64,000 bases of DNA from Polytrichum commune (Eukaryota; Streptophyta; Polytrichopsida; Polytrichales; Polytrichaceae): assembly GCA_950295325.1 (NCBI GenBank), contig OX485803.1:10664001-10728000 (forward strand), read 5' to 3'. Positions 1-12,689 of the stretch are shown here, piece after piece. A model generated the notes under the pieces. That model did no database searches, was not told the DNA's origin, and saw only the letters and a program-made list of their open reading frames with translations. Positions within the stretch are counted from its first letter, which is position 1. Every line of letters starts with the position of its first letter. Made by a program: the position numbers and the translations under genes.

Positions 1-1354
1 CTCCAACATGCCAAATAAGCATAAACATACACGTACAACCTTGCAATAAAAACTCTTTGATGCTAAAAAAATGATGAAATGCTATCATAAGATTTATATT
101 TTAGTAGATGACAGACTGTGACAACTTTTTGTAATTCATGAAAGTCAGTTTTATATTTTTGTTCGTGATGTGAAAATAAAAAAGACCTTGAACAAAAAAA
201 GTCAGTTTTTACCAAGTTAAAGTACTTCAAGTACATTTTTATTTTTTATTTTCTTGTGACTGTTTAGACTGTTGAGACTTGATATCTTGCATTATTAGGT
301 TTTGTTGTCAAAAGTCTTTCAAAATGAATGTTAGAACTATTGGTAGCATTGTTATAGCCCGGGGGGTGCTATCATGTGAGCAGTGAACAATGAGCGGTAA
401 GTTGTGAGCAGTGAGGGACAAAAAATATATTTGGAATTACACCCAATGTTATCCTATAACCATGGTATTTTGGCATAATTAGTTGCATAGTTCTTTGTAA
501 TAATAGAGGTGGGGAGTGTAAACAAAATGCAATAAACCTAATAAGTTTCTTACAATCTTTTTTCAAAATCAATAACTACAAGATTGGCACGAGGGTTTCA
601 TGATGAATCTTAATGTTGTTGCCAAATTCAACAAAACAAATGCAAACACATTCCAATTATTGAGAAATGAAGTGACAAAGGCGTTGGGGTGGAAAGAAAC
701 TAAGTTATTTGGGCATATCAATTAGTAATAAGAGGGATTTGCTCATATATAGTCAATGTACACTAGTTGTGGTAATTAAAAACAATACAAAGCAATGGCC
801 TCAAGTTTTTAGTTTTATTAGAATACCAAATTCAATGTCATTCACGTTCCAAACCAACCACATCCAATCCAATCCAATCCAATCAAATCCAATCCAATCA
901 ATCATATGGTGAACTATCTAGATGACCCTATCGTCTTCTGATGCCTCTAAATGAAACAACATTTCCACATTGGGATTAAACTTGCAAGACTTTGGACGAC
1001 GTGTTGGTGTTGATGTGGCCGCTTGTGCAAGAGCAACGCTCTCCGCATATTCGGGAAGCAACAGTGACCTAGGAGGAGATGATAGTTGCTTCATCATCTT
1101 GCCAACACTGCATTATGATGGTTAGTTACTATGATGATACACAAACTCACAAAAATCAATAAATTCAAATAGGTTGGACAGAACTCGCGTACTCAAACGT
1201 GATTTCCTTGCTACTTTGCGAGGAGGTTCATCATCGAATCTCATAATTTAACCGCGATAATAAACTGGCTTTCACTAGGTTCCAAGTAAAAAGAAAAGAA
1301 ATCCGAACCTACATCAATAAGGAAGTTGATCCTATAGTTCCCTTCTTCAAAATA
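1..1354. other. Gene-free stretch
   Basis: AT-rich. It holds the (CAATC)n tract and a short - strand coding-like frame near 916-1100. No supported gene. Confidence 0.5.
862..905 (+). repeat. (CAATC)n microsatellite
   Basis: Seven to eight CAATC units with one CAAATC interruption. No function is visible. Confidence 0.8.
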
Positions 1355-1736
1355 TACACCAAGCATGATATTTAGTGTTGTATGGAATTTAATGTCACTA
1401 TGGTAAGTTTTCGGATGGCACTTCTTTTGAATAAGTGAACAAATATTGTCATGGATGATGGATGAGTTCATCCATTGGCTCAAACCCTACCTTCTCTTAT
1501 CAACAACTTGTGATGATATACTGTCATGGATGATCAAAATTTGGGTGATAAATCACTAGATAAGTGACAGTAATTGCAACACTATAAATCTATAATCCCC
1601 TGAAAGTTTACAAGGAATGACAAATAATGTGGGGTTAACATTTAGTGTTGATGACAATATACAACGGTTTGCAATTAGTATTGAGCAAGACAATTCATAT
1701 TAGAATTGGTGACACTAATTATCATATTTATTGTAG
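1355..1736 (-). mobile_element. MITE family 1, full-length copy (palindromic ends)
   Basis: Ends are diverged forms of TACACTAAATATGATATTTA with GTGTCA, each itself nearly palindromic. The interior matches the copy at 17702-18050 in reverse orientation, sharing blocks such as GTCTTGCTCAATACTAATTG, CACCAACACTAAATGTTAAC and TCATCCATGACA. It is non-coding. Confidence 0.65.
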
Positions 1737-2216
1737 TAAGTCCGTCTTCAGAAAGTGTAAATAAAAAATGGAATTATTTTTACTCAACAAACCGTGGAGT
1801 CAATCAGGAAGGTTTTCTGAAGGCTTGTTTACATCATGGACCATGAAGTCCGATCATGGAAGGTGGCCTTTTTCCATAGTCCAACTTGATGGTCCAACTT
1901 TCATGGTCCGACTTCTTAAAGAATCAATTTACAAAGCCTTCGGTGTAAACCGAATATGGACAAAGAGGAATGACCATGCACCCTAGTCTAAACAGCCCCT
2001 GAGGCAACCCACGACCCTTTGGATTGTATCTAAATACAGCTACAACAGTACACAATCTTCATCAAAGCACAAAATTGGACCATCACTTTAGAGCTCAAGT
2101 CTGATCGAGATTCACAGCAATCTTGCACCTCATGTAAACCACTCGATCAGTTCAAGTTGGTGAAACCTGAAGCTAGACTAGATCCCTTGAAGTAGTTGGA
2201 GGGATTTTTGTGCAAG

Positions 2217-2573
2217 GTAGGTGTGATTGCAATTGGCCACAAATTATACGCTTCATCTGGTTTAGGCTGATCAATTGAAGCCAGTAAAGCTGCTCCAGTT
2301 GTTGGGTAATTCAGCCTTGAACATTGAATTGGTCCAGGATGAGCGCAGTATATATTCCATTGCAATTCTATTATAACACAATTGAGGCCCTGACAGGAAT
2401 AATCACAATGACTTTCTGATGGACTCCCATGATCAAGTGTTTTGAGGACCATCGCTGCTTTCATTGGATGAGTCGTGATGGGTGGCTAGAACCTCATTCA
2501 TTACTTAATCTCATGATGGACAACCTGCAATTAAGGAGAGATTTCAAAGTAACTCTGTGATTTCATTGCACAG
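2217..2573 (+). other. Probable 5'-UTR intron of GST copy A
   Basis: A donor reading TGTGCAAG|GTAGGTG sits at 2216/2217, and an acceptor TTGCACAG ends at 2573, 19 bases before the ATG. GST copy B has an almost identical donor sequence upstream of its start, which suggests that the leader intron predates the duplication. This is inferred from sequence only. Confidence 0.5.
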
Positions 2574-2592
2574 GAACCAGCTCGGAGCAACC

Positions 2593-4603
2593 ATGGTGAT
2601 GAAGATTTATGGCACAATAGGCAGCAATGTTCAGCGGGCCATATTGCCGCTCTTTGAAGCAGGGGTAACCTTGCTTCACACTCTTATTCCTCTTCATCTG
2701 TTGGGCTGCTTCTAAATTAGTGGTTCTCAGAAATTCATCAAGGCATTAGAGGTGTGCCAATTCAGCGAAAGAAATCAATGGGTTTGTCAACTAAGTTAGA
2801 GTATAAGTTGCCAGCCCTCTGAATTTACATCTGTAAGTACTACATAGATCTCCTTGCCAAACTAGAACCCCAGGTGGCACTCGCCGCGTCACGTGCTTAG
2901 AATTCGGTTTGGAGCTGCTAAACCATCATTTCTAGGAAGCGCTTTCTTGAGTCACTTTAAGATTACGGATTCTAAGAAATTTTGGAAAAGAATTTCTTGG
3001 AAGCGAATTTCAACACCTAGAAGGTTTGGAGGGTGACCCCTGTTTTAGAAAACATTGCTTGTAAATGCTTTTAAACTGGTATTTGGAAATGCAAACCTTT
3101 TCTAATTCAAAAACAAATAGTATCGATGGATGACTCTTAATGCCCTCTTTCTGAGCGTGTTTCTCCTCTTTGTGAAAGAAGAAATCATCGACCCATTAGA
3201 AGAATAATTAGAAATAATTCTAAAGCAACTCTTCAAATAGGGAGAGTTGCTGCCCCGAGACTAGAACTCCAACTGGCAGGAATTTATGTGCACATGAGAA
3301 TTTGATAAATAATCATTGCATTATGTCTCATGTTAAATGGACTGTGAGGAAATTGTAGGTGGACGTCGAGAATGAAGTGGAGCTAGTGTTCGTGGATCTG
3401 CTCAAGGGTGACAACCAAAAACCTGAATTTTTGGCGAAGCAGGCGAGACTTTCACAGCATATTAACCATTAGAGAATGTTGAATCTGTATTTCCGGACAT
3501 TATAACTAAATCTGTCTGTGAATTTCAAATCAAAAGAAAACTAGACAGGGATCATATATGGTATTTGAATATATGGTATAGAGTTATAAATGAAATGGTA
3601 TAAGTACTGTACACTTCTCTGGCTGTGGCATGAATCTATTCTTATTGAACCATCTAAAATCCTGTGTGTAATGATGCAGCCCTTTGGGAAGATACCATGT
3701 TTTGAAGATGGTGACTTCATACTTTATGGTAAGGTCGTAACATGACTACACTATATATTGTATTTAGAGTCACCAATTCTATTTGTCTAACGTAGATGTG
3801 GCTCCAACAATGGATCCTTAAAAGACATGTGTTCAAACGAGGTTTCACTACATGCTCAAAATATGATAATCATTCTAAACTCAATAATCAACATAATTGG
3901 GGGACCTATATGACCACTTTGATCAACATGAGAACCGTCACTTTGATAATGAATAAAATAGCCATATGAGCTCTAAAAATTACGAGAGAAGTGGCAATGG
4001 CCTCGATTTTGATATGCTAACCATCTTGTAGGTATCAATTGCGTGTTCCATATCCTAGGAGAAGTGGACTTGTTGGGAAAGTAATCACTTATTTAAGACC
4101 CATTGACTTACTGCCATGACGATCTGGACCTTTGTTGGATTTCAGAGTCTCGGGCCATTGCAAGGTACCTAGCCGAGAAATACCAGCACCAGGGAGTGCC
4201 ACTGTTGGGCAAGACCCCGCGAGAAAGGGCTATGATCGACCAGTGGTGTGAAGTGGAGGGCCAGAACTTCAACACCGCAGTCAATCCAATGTTCCGGGAG
4301 ATGTACATCGCCAAATTAGTGCAGAAACGACCGGTCAATGAAGAGCTCGTGGCTTCCTGCCTTGCAAAGACTGGGGTGGTTCTCGACGTCTACGAGAAGC
4401 AGTTGTCGATGAACAAATTCCTTGCCGGTGATTCGTACAGTCTCGCAGATTTGTTCCACGTTTCGGCCCTCAAGAGATTGATGGATGCAAAGAGGGATAT
4501 CTTCATGGGCCGCCCACACGTTTTGGCATGGGCCGAAAATCTGATTGTGCGTCGTGCGTTGCAGAAGACATTGGAAGTAACTGTGACATTGAGCAGCAAA
4601 TGA
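2593..4603 (+). CDS. Phi-class glutathione S-transferase, copy A (diverging)
   Basis: Exons I read: 2593-2664, 3359-3442, 3680-3728 and 4146-4603, giving about 220 residues, normal for a phi GST. GSTs conjugate or reduce substrates with glutathione in the cytosol. The protein starts MVMKIYGTIGSNVQR; the thioredoxin-fold part has PFGKIPCFEDGD with the cis-Pro and then ESRAI, the glutathione-contacting Glu-Ser. The helical C-terminal domain begins near residue 95. The start has an ACCATGG context. The second intron begins GC (3443-3444), where B and C have GT, so it is either a GC-AG intron or a damaged site. The position of the usual catalytic Ser is Gly10, with Ser11 next to it. The end of the protein (RRALQKTLEVTVTLSSK) departs from the SRPAFQK pattern kept in B and C. 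Intron 3 carries transposon fragments. It is probably a gene under relaxed constraint, perhaps becoming a pseudogene. Family assignment is secure; activity is not. Confidence 0.85.
3795..4105 (+). mobile_element. Dispersed repeat family 3, copy in GST-A intron 3
   Basis: The same-orientation copies at 59312-59638 and (partly) 24920-25169 share GAACATGAGAACC-like text, CATATGAGCTCTAAAA, CTAACCATCTTGTA, TCCTAGGAGA and an end reading AAGACCCAT. This copy ends only 40 bases before exon 4 of the GST gene. Confidence 0.6.
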
Positions 4604-4637
4604 AGGAAGGAAGGTAAGAAGGAAGGAAGGAAGAAGC
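4603..4637 (+). repeat. (GGAA)n microsatellite at the GST-A stop codon
   Basis: GGAAGGAAGG tracts begin within two bases after the TGA and would lie in the 3' UTR. Slippage here would not alter the protein. Confidence 0.75.
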
Positions 4638-5149
4638 ATTCATTGGGAATTAATTAACAAGTATTAGGTGATGATCGGACGTCTAGGTGTTTGTTTGTTA
4701 GTTTTTTGGCACAAATTGAAAATTCAATTGCAAAAGGGCATCTAGGTGTTTGAACATTACACATAATGTTATTAAGTAGCACTCGTTAAAACTACGCCAC
4801 ACACATCCAAAGGGGGAATTGATGATTAGATGGGACTATAATGCATGTGAAAACCGGGGGCATTGGAAGGTGCTTTCTTGTCTAGATCAGACAAGTTAGT
4901 TTGTCTTGATCCTATCCATATTATGTATTGAATGAGATTTTTATGTGGTGAATTTTGCTTGTTTTACAAAGAGCATGGTTACGATATGAAATGCAACCAC
5001 CATGCTACTTGACTCTATGTATGATGATTTGTCACTATGGATAGCACTTCAAAACTTGTGAAATAGAATAATTGTTTAGGTACCATATAGTAGTTTAGTT
5101 TAGTTTAGGTAACTTTGCTTGTGTCCTTCCTACTTCTAGACTAGTAGGA

Positions 5150-5475
5150 ACATGATAAGGAACATCTTTTGCAACAACATGATGATCTCATTATATTTTA
5201 ATCAACAACAAACTCGGTTCACCATGATATTGTACATAGTCCTCTCTGTGTACTATGGAGCTTTAAAACTTCGTATGCATGGCAACAAGTTGCCCACTTG
5301 TGATGTATCTCTACTCAAGCACATTAAATTGTTCACACTCACAATCATCTCCACTAAAAACTTATCACATGAGTAAGCAATCACTTGTTGACCTAAAGGT
5401 TCACCACTCAACCTAGAGGCAAATCAAAACATAACACATGCCCTTGTTCCCATGAGCCCTATTTATATATAGTAA
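5150..5475. repeat. Dispersed repeat, partner of 16545-16810 in opposite orientation
   Basis: Blocks such as ATAGTCCTCTCTGTGTACTA, TGGAGCTTTA and GGTTCACCACTCAACCTAGA followed by GGCA recur reverse-complemented at 16545-16810. The pair flanks GST copy B as an inverted repeat about 11 kb apart. Confidence 0.6.
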
Positions 5476-5561
5476 GAAAGATATATTTATAAAAGTCTCA
5501 AGTCTTATTATTGGGGAACACCACATTCGCTTTTGAAACAAACACAAATTTATAGATTAAT

Positions 5562-5660
5562 TCATGTCTAGAATAGTAGACTCTAAATATTGTATCTAGT
5601 GTCATACGGAATCTAATGTCATTGTGGTAACTTTTTTGATGGCACTTCTTGTGAATAAGG
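5562..5660 (-). mobile_element. MITE family 1, fragment
   Basis: One end only (CTCTAAATATTGTATCTAGTG, then CATACGGAATCTAATGTCATT and GGCACTTCTTGTGAATAA), matching the start of the 1355-1736 copy. It stops where the inverted-repeat element at 5661 begins. Confidence 0.55.
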
Positions 5661-6216
5661 GGCACTTCACACTATGGCTGAAGGTCGAGAGGCCGTCGAT
5701 TACCACCAATCAGATTGCAAGAAACCAAGACTTCGGCCTCTTGACCCTTCACAATAAGGCCAAAGTCCAAAGGCCGTCGTAATTTAGAATGATTACTTTT
5801 TGAAGAAGGCAATGGACTCTCGAAGGAAGTTTGGGTCGGCCGGGAATGGAAACCCAAACTATGATCAAGAGGCTGTCAATTTTTTTTCTTAAAAAAATCA
5901 ATCATTGACAAGATCTTGGCCAGTAGATTCAAAGGGTTATTTTGGGCATGAAATAAAGTGGGATGCTCCTTTGAGTTTGGACTTTGGGCTTGGCCTTTGG
6001 AGGCTTCACACTATGGCCATCCAAGTTGAGAGGTTGTGGGAGTTCATGGCCTAAGGTCCTTGGGCTTGGCCTTTGGAGGCTTCGCACTATGCCCAGCCAA
6101 AGGCTCCAATTACTATACTTCATTGGCTATTTTCAACCCATTTCTTTGGTCTCTCAACAAAGTTTGGTCACTCAATCCCATGGCCTCTCAACTTCGACGG
6201 CCATAGTGTGAAGCGG
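5661..6216. mobile_element. Inverted-repeat element with CTTCACACTATGGC ends
   Basis: The left end reads CTTCACACTATGGCTGAAGG followed by TCGAGAGGCC. The reverse complement of the right end reads CTTCACACTATGGCCGTCGA followed by AGTTGAGAGGCC. Extra internal copies of the same end sequence lie near 6003-6040 and 6078-6110, one also inverted in part. No transposase is encoded. Confidence 0.55.
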
Positions 6217-7286
6217 TACTAAGTTTACAAGTATTGTAATAAACACTTACTATCAGTTCCATCCATGATATGTCAAAATTTGCATCTTGGAGGTGGGCTT
6301 GACACAAATTCCTGCATATCATGATACTTTATTATAGTTTGCCATGTAGGAATCCATGTAGACGTCTCATCCATAAGAATTTCTTTGGGCGCTTAGGCCT
6401 TCACCTAATAATGTAAAGTGACCTTGGACCGTCTCAGCCTTTTTGACCAATAAGAGAACTTAGAATGCAATAGTCACAGGCCTTCAATCTCGTGGGTGAA
6501 GTGCTCTGAGTTTTTTTGCCAAATAAGGGCGAGTCTCCATGCAAGCCGCTCGCCCACTAAATCCCAAATGATAGTGGGTGTTGAAATGTAGATATGCACG
6601 AGCTAACAACAGACCACATTCTTGTGGCCTAATAGAATGTGGACGGCCGTGGTCACATGCTGCTAGACCTCCATGCAACACTTTTTAAACTCACAAGTGT
6701 TGGTCAGAGAAGGAATAAAGAACGGTTCTAGGTAGGAAGAGGAGGAGGTAATAGGTGGGCCTGGATTTGAGAAAATGAGAGTAGTTGGTTGGCGCATACA
6801 AACCCTACCCCACCAAACTCCATCTACATTTGGGCAAGTTTGTTTTTTAGGATGAGTTTCCATGTAGGCTGGTCACCGACCATAATCTAGTGTGAAAACT
6901 CTAGAACCGCACCATCAGACCACTCACTTTCCACCGTGGCTCCTGAATTGGTCCCAAAATTCTAGAACACTGCCAGCGGCTACCTAGTGGACTTGAGACA
7001 ACGCTTCTGCTTACTAGACTTCAGTTAAGGCTTCTGCTCAAAGAGCTTCCCTTGCAGGAGGGATAACAATTGAGTGAGCTCCCAGTGAGCCTTCCCTGGG
7101 CCTAACTTAGCCACCCTGGACATGAATTCAAAGAGCCAAAACCATGATTATCTTAATGCAGAATGAAATTGCAGTGGGGGTTGTCAAGCTTCACGATGCA
7201 GGCTTGGCCTCATCTCAGATCGATGTAGGAAGGTATTCCGGGGGTTTCCAAATCGATATTTCCACATTGGCAACATGCGCGTCCAA

Positions 7287-7293
7287 TATAAAG
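7287..7293 (+). promoter_or_regulatory. TATA box of GST copy B
   Basis: TATAAAG lies about 200 bases before a clean splice donor (GCAAG|GTAGGTG at 7486/7487). This would place transcription start near 7320 and make a non-coding leader exon of roughly 165 bases, spliced to 8092. It is supported by motif and spacing only. Confidence 0.45.
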
Positions 7294-8107
7294 ACAGCAT
7301 TCTGATAGAGCAAGATATCAATACAACCCAGTTAGCTGTGAGCTTTAGTAACATCGAACAGAGTCCTCACACCAGAACCTCTAATTTCTTTCTTGACTTG
7401 AAGCTGTTTTCGAGGGGACGCTGGAGCTAATTATTCTCAAACTTTGTGTGTAGAGCTTGAATTTGAAAATCTGCCACTTGTGCAAGGTAGGTGCATGCCC
7501 GTAATATTCCACTGAGCATTAGGTCAAATGTTTGGCTTAACTTTCGTGCAACTTTCTTACACAATTGCTGTGACTTATTTCTCAAAGTGAATAATTCTGG
7601 TATGTACTTTAGGTGCTCTCGAGTCCATCACGATTCACTACAGGAACTGGGTGGTCTTGCCATTGGTTTTAGAGTCCATGAATGTGGATTTAGAATATTC
7701 CATTGACTAGACGTTCTTTCCACGAGATGGTTATGGAAGTTATGACTCTGAATTTGAAGTATGTCATCATAATCTTTGTGGACCATAAAATTGAATGATA
7801 GTGGCCAGAACTAGTGGTGGGACAGAACAATTCTTGTTATTTTGATCCGTGCCTGATTGCCAAATATCATGAGTGATTTTCATGACCTCCATTCTCGACT
7901 CTTGCATGAAGCTAAAGCAGTAGCAATTCATGAGTAGATGCCATTTTTTGGCACGATTCTGCTCGAGTATATTAGTTATGTGTAAGCGCTTATGGATCAG
8001 TGATGCATTGCGGACTTGCCCCCACATAATTTGTGCTGGTTTATTAAAATTAATTGTGCTCTGTTTTGCGTACAGACAACACGAAACACAGGTGTGGAGC
8101 TGCAGCC

Positions 8108-9799
8108 ATGGGGATGAAACTATATGGCACAATCACCACCAACGTCCAGCGTGCAATATTGCCCATCTTGGAGGCAGAGGTATATCAAACTTCCATGCAC
8201 AAATGCAAATTCTAACATCTATCAGGGTTGATGCATCGTTCAAAGATCAACAATTACTTCCATGTTGAGTGTCACTGCGTAATGCTAACGTAGACCGGGA
8301 CTAAAGAAAGCCTTGTGAGTACAACTAAGGGTGGCAGCTACTACCTGGGGGCTACCTCTAGCAGATCAACTAGGTAGGAGCAGGTCCATCGAGAATGACG
8401 CACTCGAGTCTCGTTTTGACATTTTGTGCATCATGTATGACATCAGTCGTTGTTATTGCATTCCATGGAGTCAGCTGTAATGTTCATATCCATATCTAAC
8501 CATTCAATGAATTTTGAAGGTGGACATTGACGATGTATTGGAGCTAGAGTTTGTGGATCTGTTCAAGGGTGAACAAAAGAGCCCTGCATATCTAGCAAAG
8601 CAGGTGAGATTCAACCGTGCGCCCCACCATATTGGTTGAATATCAACACTTGATGTGTGTAACTTAGTTTATATCTAATGTAATCATCACGACATACCTG
8701 AGTCGTTGAATTCTGTGATTCTTGAAAATACACAAAGGAGCAAATTTTGGGATTAAATTAAAGTAGCTCTGGACATTGATCGTGACACAAAGAATTCCTA
8801 ACATTATTCAACATTTAATTCTTGTTCAATGGGCCCTCAGAATGAAACAATCAGATGCTCAAAAAGTCGTGCAGGGAGACTCAGATTTTGATTGGAGCAG
8901 CCAATTGTTATATTCCGAGGGCCCACATCGCTAAGTAATGTTATGAGGACTTAATTAGTTGGTAGTAGATTAAGTATGATTCAACAATCATATATTAATG
9001 TTGTGTACTATGATTGTCAGCCCTTTGGACTAATACCGTGCCTTGAAGATGGTGACTTCATACTCTATGGTAAGTTCTCAATCACCTACACCACGAGCTT
9101 CAAAATGACAACGATCTATATTCTACAAGGAATTGAAGTGCCATAGATTGCAATGTGAAATGACGTACATCCTTAGCATGTCGCAGTTGTATTTCTTGTA
9201 ATATCCTCAACCTAGCGACTGATGCAAAACCGTCAGCAAAGGCACTCATCGCTCCATCATGTTTGAAGTGCTTCCATAGCTATAGCCATAGCCACAACTC
9301 TAATATTTTGTTATTCGCTGGATTTATTGCAGAGTCTCGAGCTATTACAAGATACTTTGCCGAGATGTACCAGGATCAGGGTGTGCCGCTCCTGGGCAAG
9401 AGTCTGAAAGAGAGGGCAATCATCAATCAATGGATTGAGGTGGAGAGCCAAACCTTCATCGCGGCCGTTGGCCAAATGCTCACAGATCATTTCATTTCGG
9501 GTGTGACAAATAGGCCTTTGAACGAGGCAGTTGTCAATGCAGCGCTGGCAAAGCTGAAGCCAGTGTTCGACGTTTACGAGGCGCAGCTGTCCAAACACAA
9601 GTATATTGCTGGCGATGAATACTCCCTTGCCGATCTTTTCCACGCCCCAAATCTCAACTACCTAATGAAGACCTTGAAGACGGAAGCGTATGGAAACCAC
9701 CCTCGAGTGCTTGCATGGGCTGAGAACATAATTTCACGACCCGCATTCCAGAAGGTTGTGGAGTTGGATGCCAAGTGGCTGAAGCAACAAACTCCATGA
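8108..9799 (+). CDS. Phi-class glutathione S-transferase, copy B
   Basis: Exons: 8108-8179, 8520-8603, 9021-9069 and 9333-9799, giving about 223 residues. All introns are GT-AG and lie at the same codons as in copies A and C. The 49-base third exon (PFGLIPCLEDGDFILY, phase 1 at its end) matches the small exon typical of plant phi GST genes. The N-terminus MGMKLYGTITTNVQR has Thr10 where phi GSTs usually have the catalytic Ser. ESRAITRYFAEMYQDQG follows. The C-terminal domain ends with SRPAFQKVVELDAKWLK, so the gene looks intact. A TATAAAG box lies at 7287-7293, with a probable leader exon ending at 7486 and a leader intron to 8091. The role is inferred from the family: glutathione conjugation, peroxidase activity or ligand carriage in the cytosol. 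The substrate cannot be read from sequence. Confidence 0.92.
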
Positions 9800-10335
9800 T
9801 ATCTTAGTGTTATAGAGAATGATACCTGCCACATATGAACTTTTAGCCTATATGAGTTCTTGAATGTTACTTGAACGGACACTTGTAGTTGTGCGCTTAC
9901 CTCTCTAAGGAGATGAAACACGCAATTAGTGTGAAAAAGAAATGATTTGCAGATCCAAATCATGCCTGTAGCCATTTTCCTCATAGTTTTGGGAGTGCAA
10001 AAGGTGGGGCGCGAGCAAGATGAGCAGCACAAATGAATGTCTGTGACTGACCACAATGAGCCATGGGAACTGACTTTAATACCATGCAAGAAATTGAAAT
10101 TTGATTCATTATGTCTGTGTTGGATGACTTCTGAAGTCGCTTTGAATTGTCGATTGCCAATAAGATAAACAGCCTATAATTTGGATCACTCAAAGTACCC
10201 AAACTTGCAAAGTGTCCAGAATAGGTGCGGGTTCTTAAGTGTTCTTTGTTTGTAAACAATGAAACATTTTGTGATTAGCTATAGCATCACATAATTCCGA
10301 ATAGTAAGTGACACTAAATTCCATAGAGAGTGTAG

Positions 10336-10357
10336 CTAACCCTAACCCTAACCCTAA
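10336..10357 (+). repeat. Short interstitial telomere-like repeat
   Basis: Three CCCTAA units followed by CCCTAAA. The (TTAGGG) type rather than TTTAGGG predominates. Too short to be a telomere. Confidence 0.6.
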
Positions 10358-12670
10358 AAGTTTCCCACAACCCAGCACCAATTTGTTACCCATAAGAAGC
10401 TCACTCTGTCGTCATCATGTCAACACATTTCCCGACCCACTTACATGGACCCTTTCATCAGTCTCATGGGTTTCTACAGTGACAGACCCTCCGTCTGTGG
10501 TGCAAGGGTGTTTGTAGATCTGAGTTATTTATTATTAGCATACTTTTAGAATGGATTGGATCATTTGCGTTCTTCACATTTTTTTATTTTCAAGTGAAAT
10601 TTACGATATCAACACTCAATTTGGCTGTTGTCAGAAGACGCTCGTATATTGATGCTCAAAATGCGGATTAGGGTTTAGGGGTTCCCAAGAGTCGCAATAG
10701 TGGTGCTTCGACATTTGCTGGGCTTTTAGATTGCTGAAAGCCAATGTTAGAATCACTTTCTTGTGATGTGAGAGAGTCACAAGGTCAGGGATGACCATCT
10801 AATGACAAGCATATATCCAATCCTGGTGAGGACATTCATTAGACTAGGACAAGCTGAGATCTTGCCACACAAGCGTAATGAAAGTGTTGAGGCTGATGAT
10901 TCATAGAATTACCGATGAGGATTGTCATTCAAAGGTTATCCTTTGGCCCGCCATAGTCGATTCATGTATGCAAGTTTGATCCAAGTTAGTGCATGTATGC
11001 CATTTTTGATGATTTGTGATGATATTTCTAGATATCTACAATAATCAAGAGGTGTATTGATTTTCCCAAAAAAAGGTGACACCCCGTTCTCTAAAATATG
11101 AGGCCATTCTCATATCTTAAACATCAAAGTATTCATCACCAACTTGAAAGAACCCACTACCATTGGCACTAAACAATGTTAAGCGGATGAATTGATGAGA
11201 GAAACAAGAAAAGAATGTAGTTCAAAGGTTGGCAATGTTGTCTTGACAATGCAATGAAGTTGATAGAATTTGTTGCCCGAATGGACCACGGGTAGATCAC
11301 TTAGTGCATTTTAAAAACGACGTGCGGCATAATATAGAGAGGATTAAAATCATTTGAAATAAAAATTGTAAAGGAATTCCAAATAATGAAGGGGCCATTA
11401 AATGTAGACAATCCCATTATAAGTAAGTTAGATGGATATAAAACGTGGGCCATTATTTTTTTGTAAAATTTATATAGGGGCTGAAGATAAGGATCCTAGA
11501 AGGTATGTTTAGTATGGTATGTAAATGGGTTTAGGACTCACGGGGATGGATGATAATTGGGATTTCCGTCTGTCCAAAAATGGATAAAAAAGGAACGCGC
11601 CGTCGTTAAAAGGATTATAGAGTACAAAAAATTGTAGTGACTTGGACATTATAAGTAATGGAAGGGTGCAAACAAATGGGCCATTTTTGAAATTTAAGTA
11701 ATTATAGGGAGGTTTTAATTCAGCCCTTGAAGGTAAATAGCCCCAAAACAAAAAAAACCCAGCCGCACGTGGTGCACAAAAATGCCTTAGAGTGATCTAC
11801 CCATGGAATGGACTGACTTTCAAATTGCTCATCGTGAGATAATGAGAAGTGAGGATGACAGGGTTCTTCTTACGAACAGGTATTCAGCAATGCTTCTATG
11901 CTCCACTCAAGGCTTTTATTTGCTACAGCAAGATGATGTGGACATGAATTCTCACAATCTTGAATGTGATGAGCATCGCAACAATGTATAGGAACTTGGA
12001 ACTACACTATCTAGTGTACTTAGTGTCACCAATTGTGATTGTGAACCTAATACTCTTTGTCATGTTATTTGTCTAATTGTAAACCTATCACTATATTCAC
12101 TAACCGGAGATTTTTTGATGATTTTGAGACTTTTTAAGGACGCGCTTCTCAAATTTGGACCAATAATGACAACATAAAAATCCCATATATATAGTTTTGG
12201 ATATAATTATCAAACATAAATGCATCAAAGTGAAGGAAAGAATATGAAGCATACATGAAAACATTTGCGTATGAAATGAGAAATCAATGCTAATGGAAGG
12301 GAATATGAGAATGATTGCAAATTGAGACAACGAACAATTGGACTTGGAAGATGCGGCCTTGAGGGCATACCTATCCAATGAAGAAGTCGAGGAGGGCCAA
12401 CCACCAAGTGAGCGGGGAGCCACCTACGAAACAATGCCATAGGAAAATAAGAATAAGAATGGAGTAGGGAAAATAATGAGGGCGGTTTGGGATGGGCACT
12501 CGTAAAGCTCCCGGCACACAGAGACAAGAGAAAAGCAATTGTGAAAAAGGGTTTAGGAGACAAAGAAGGGCACCTTAGCTTTGGTGACGTCGATCCCGGG
12601 GACGATAGGCACGGCGGGGGCGTCGATGGGAGCATCCGGAGCCAATTGAATTGTGGCACTGTTTAGTAAT

Positions 12671-12689
12671 GGGGGGGGGGGGGGGGGGA
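12671..12689 (+). repeat. Homopolymer G run
   Basis: Eighteen or so consecutive G in a GC-rich 0.5-kb island (12550-13120). It creates spurious poly-Gly and poly-Pro frames. Length in the assembly may be unreliable. Confidence 0.7.

Noticed and set aside
916-1105. Minus-strand frame with RRPKSCKFNPNVEMLFHLEA
   Set aside because: Looks coding-like, but only about 60 codons, no start context and no recognised family. Could be a transposon scrap.
4103-4145. Upstream ATG that would extend GST-A exon 4 into MTYCHDDLDLCWI
   Set aside because: The bases are intron; the acceptor TTTCAG at 4145 restores the conserved ESRAI in phase with exon 3.
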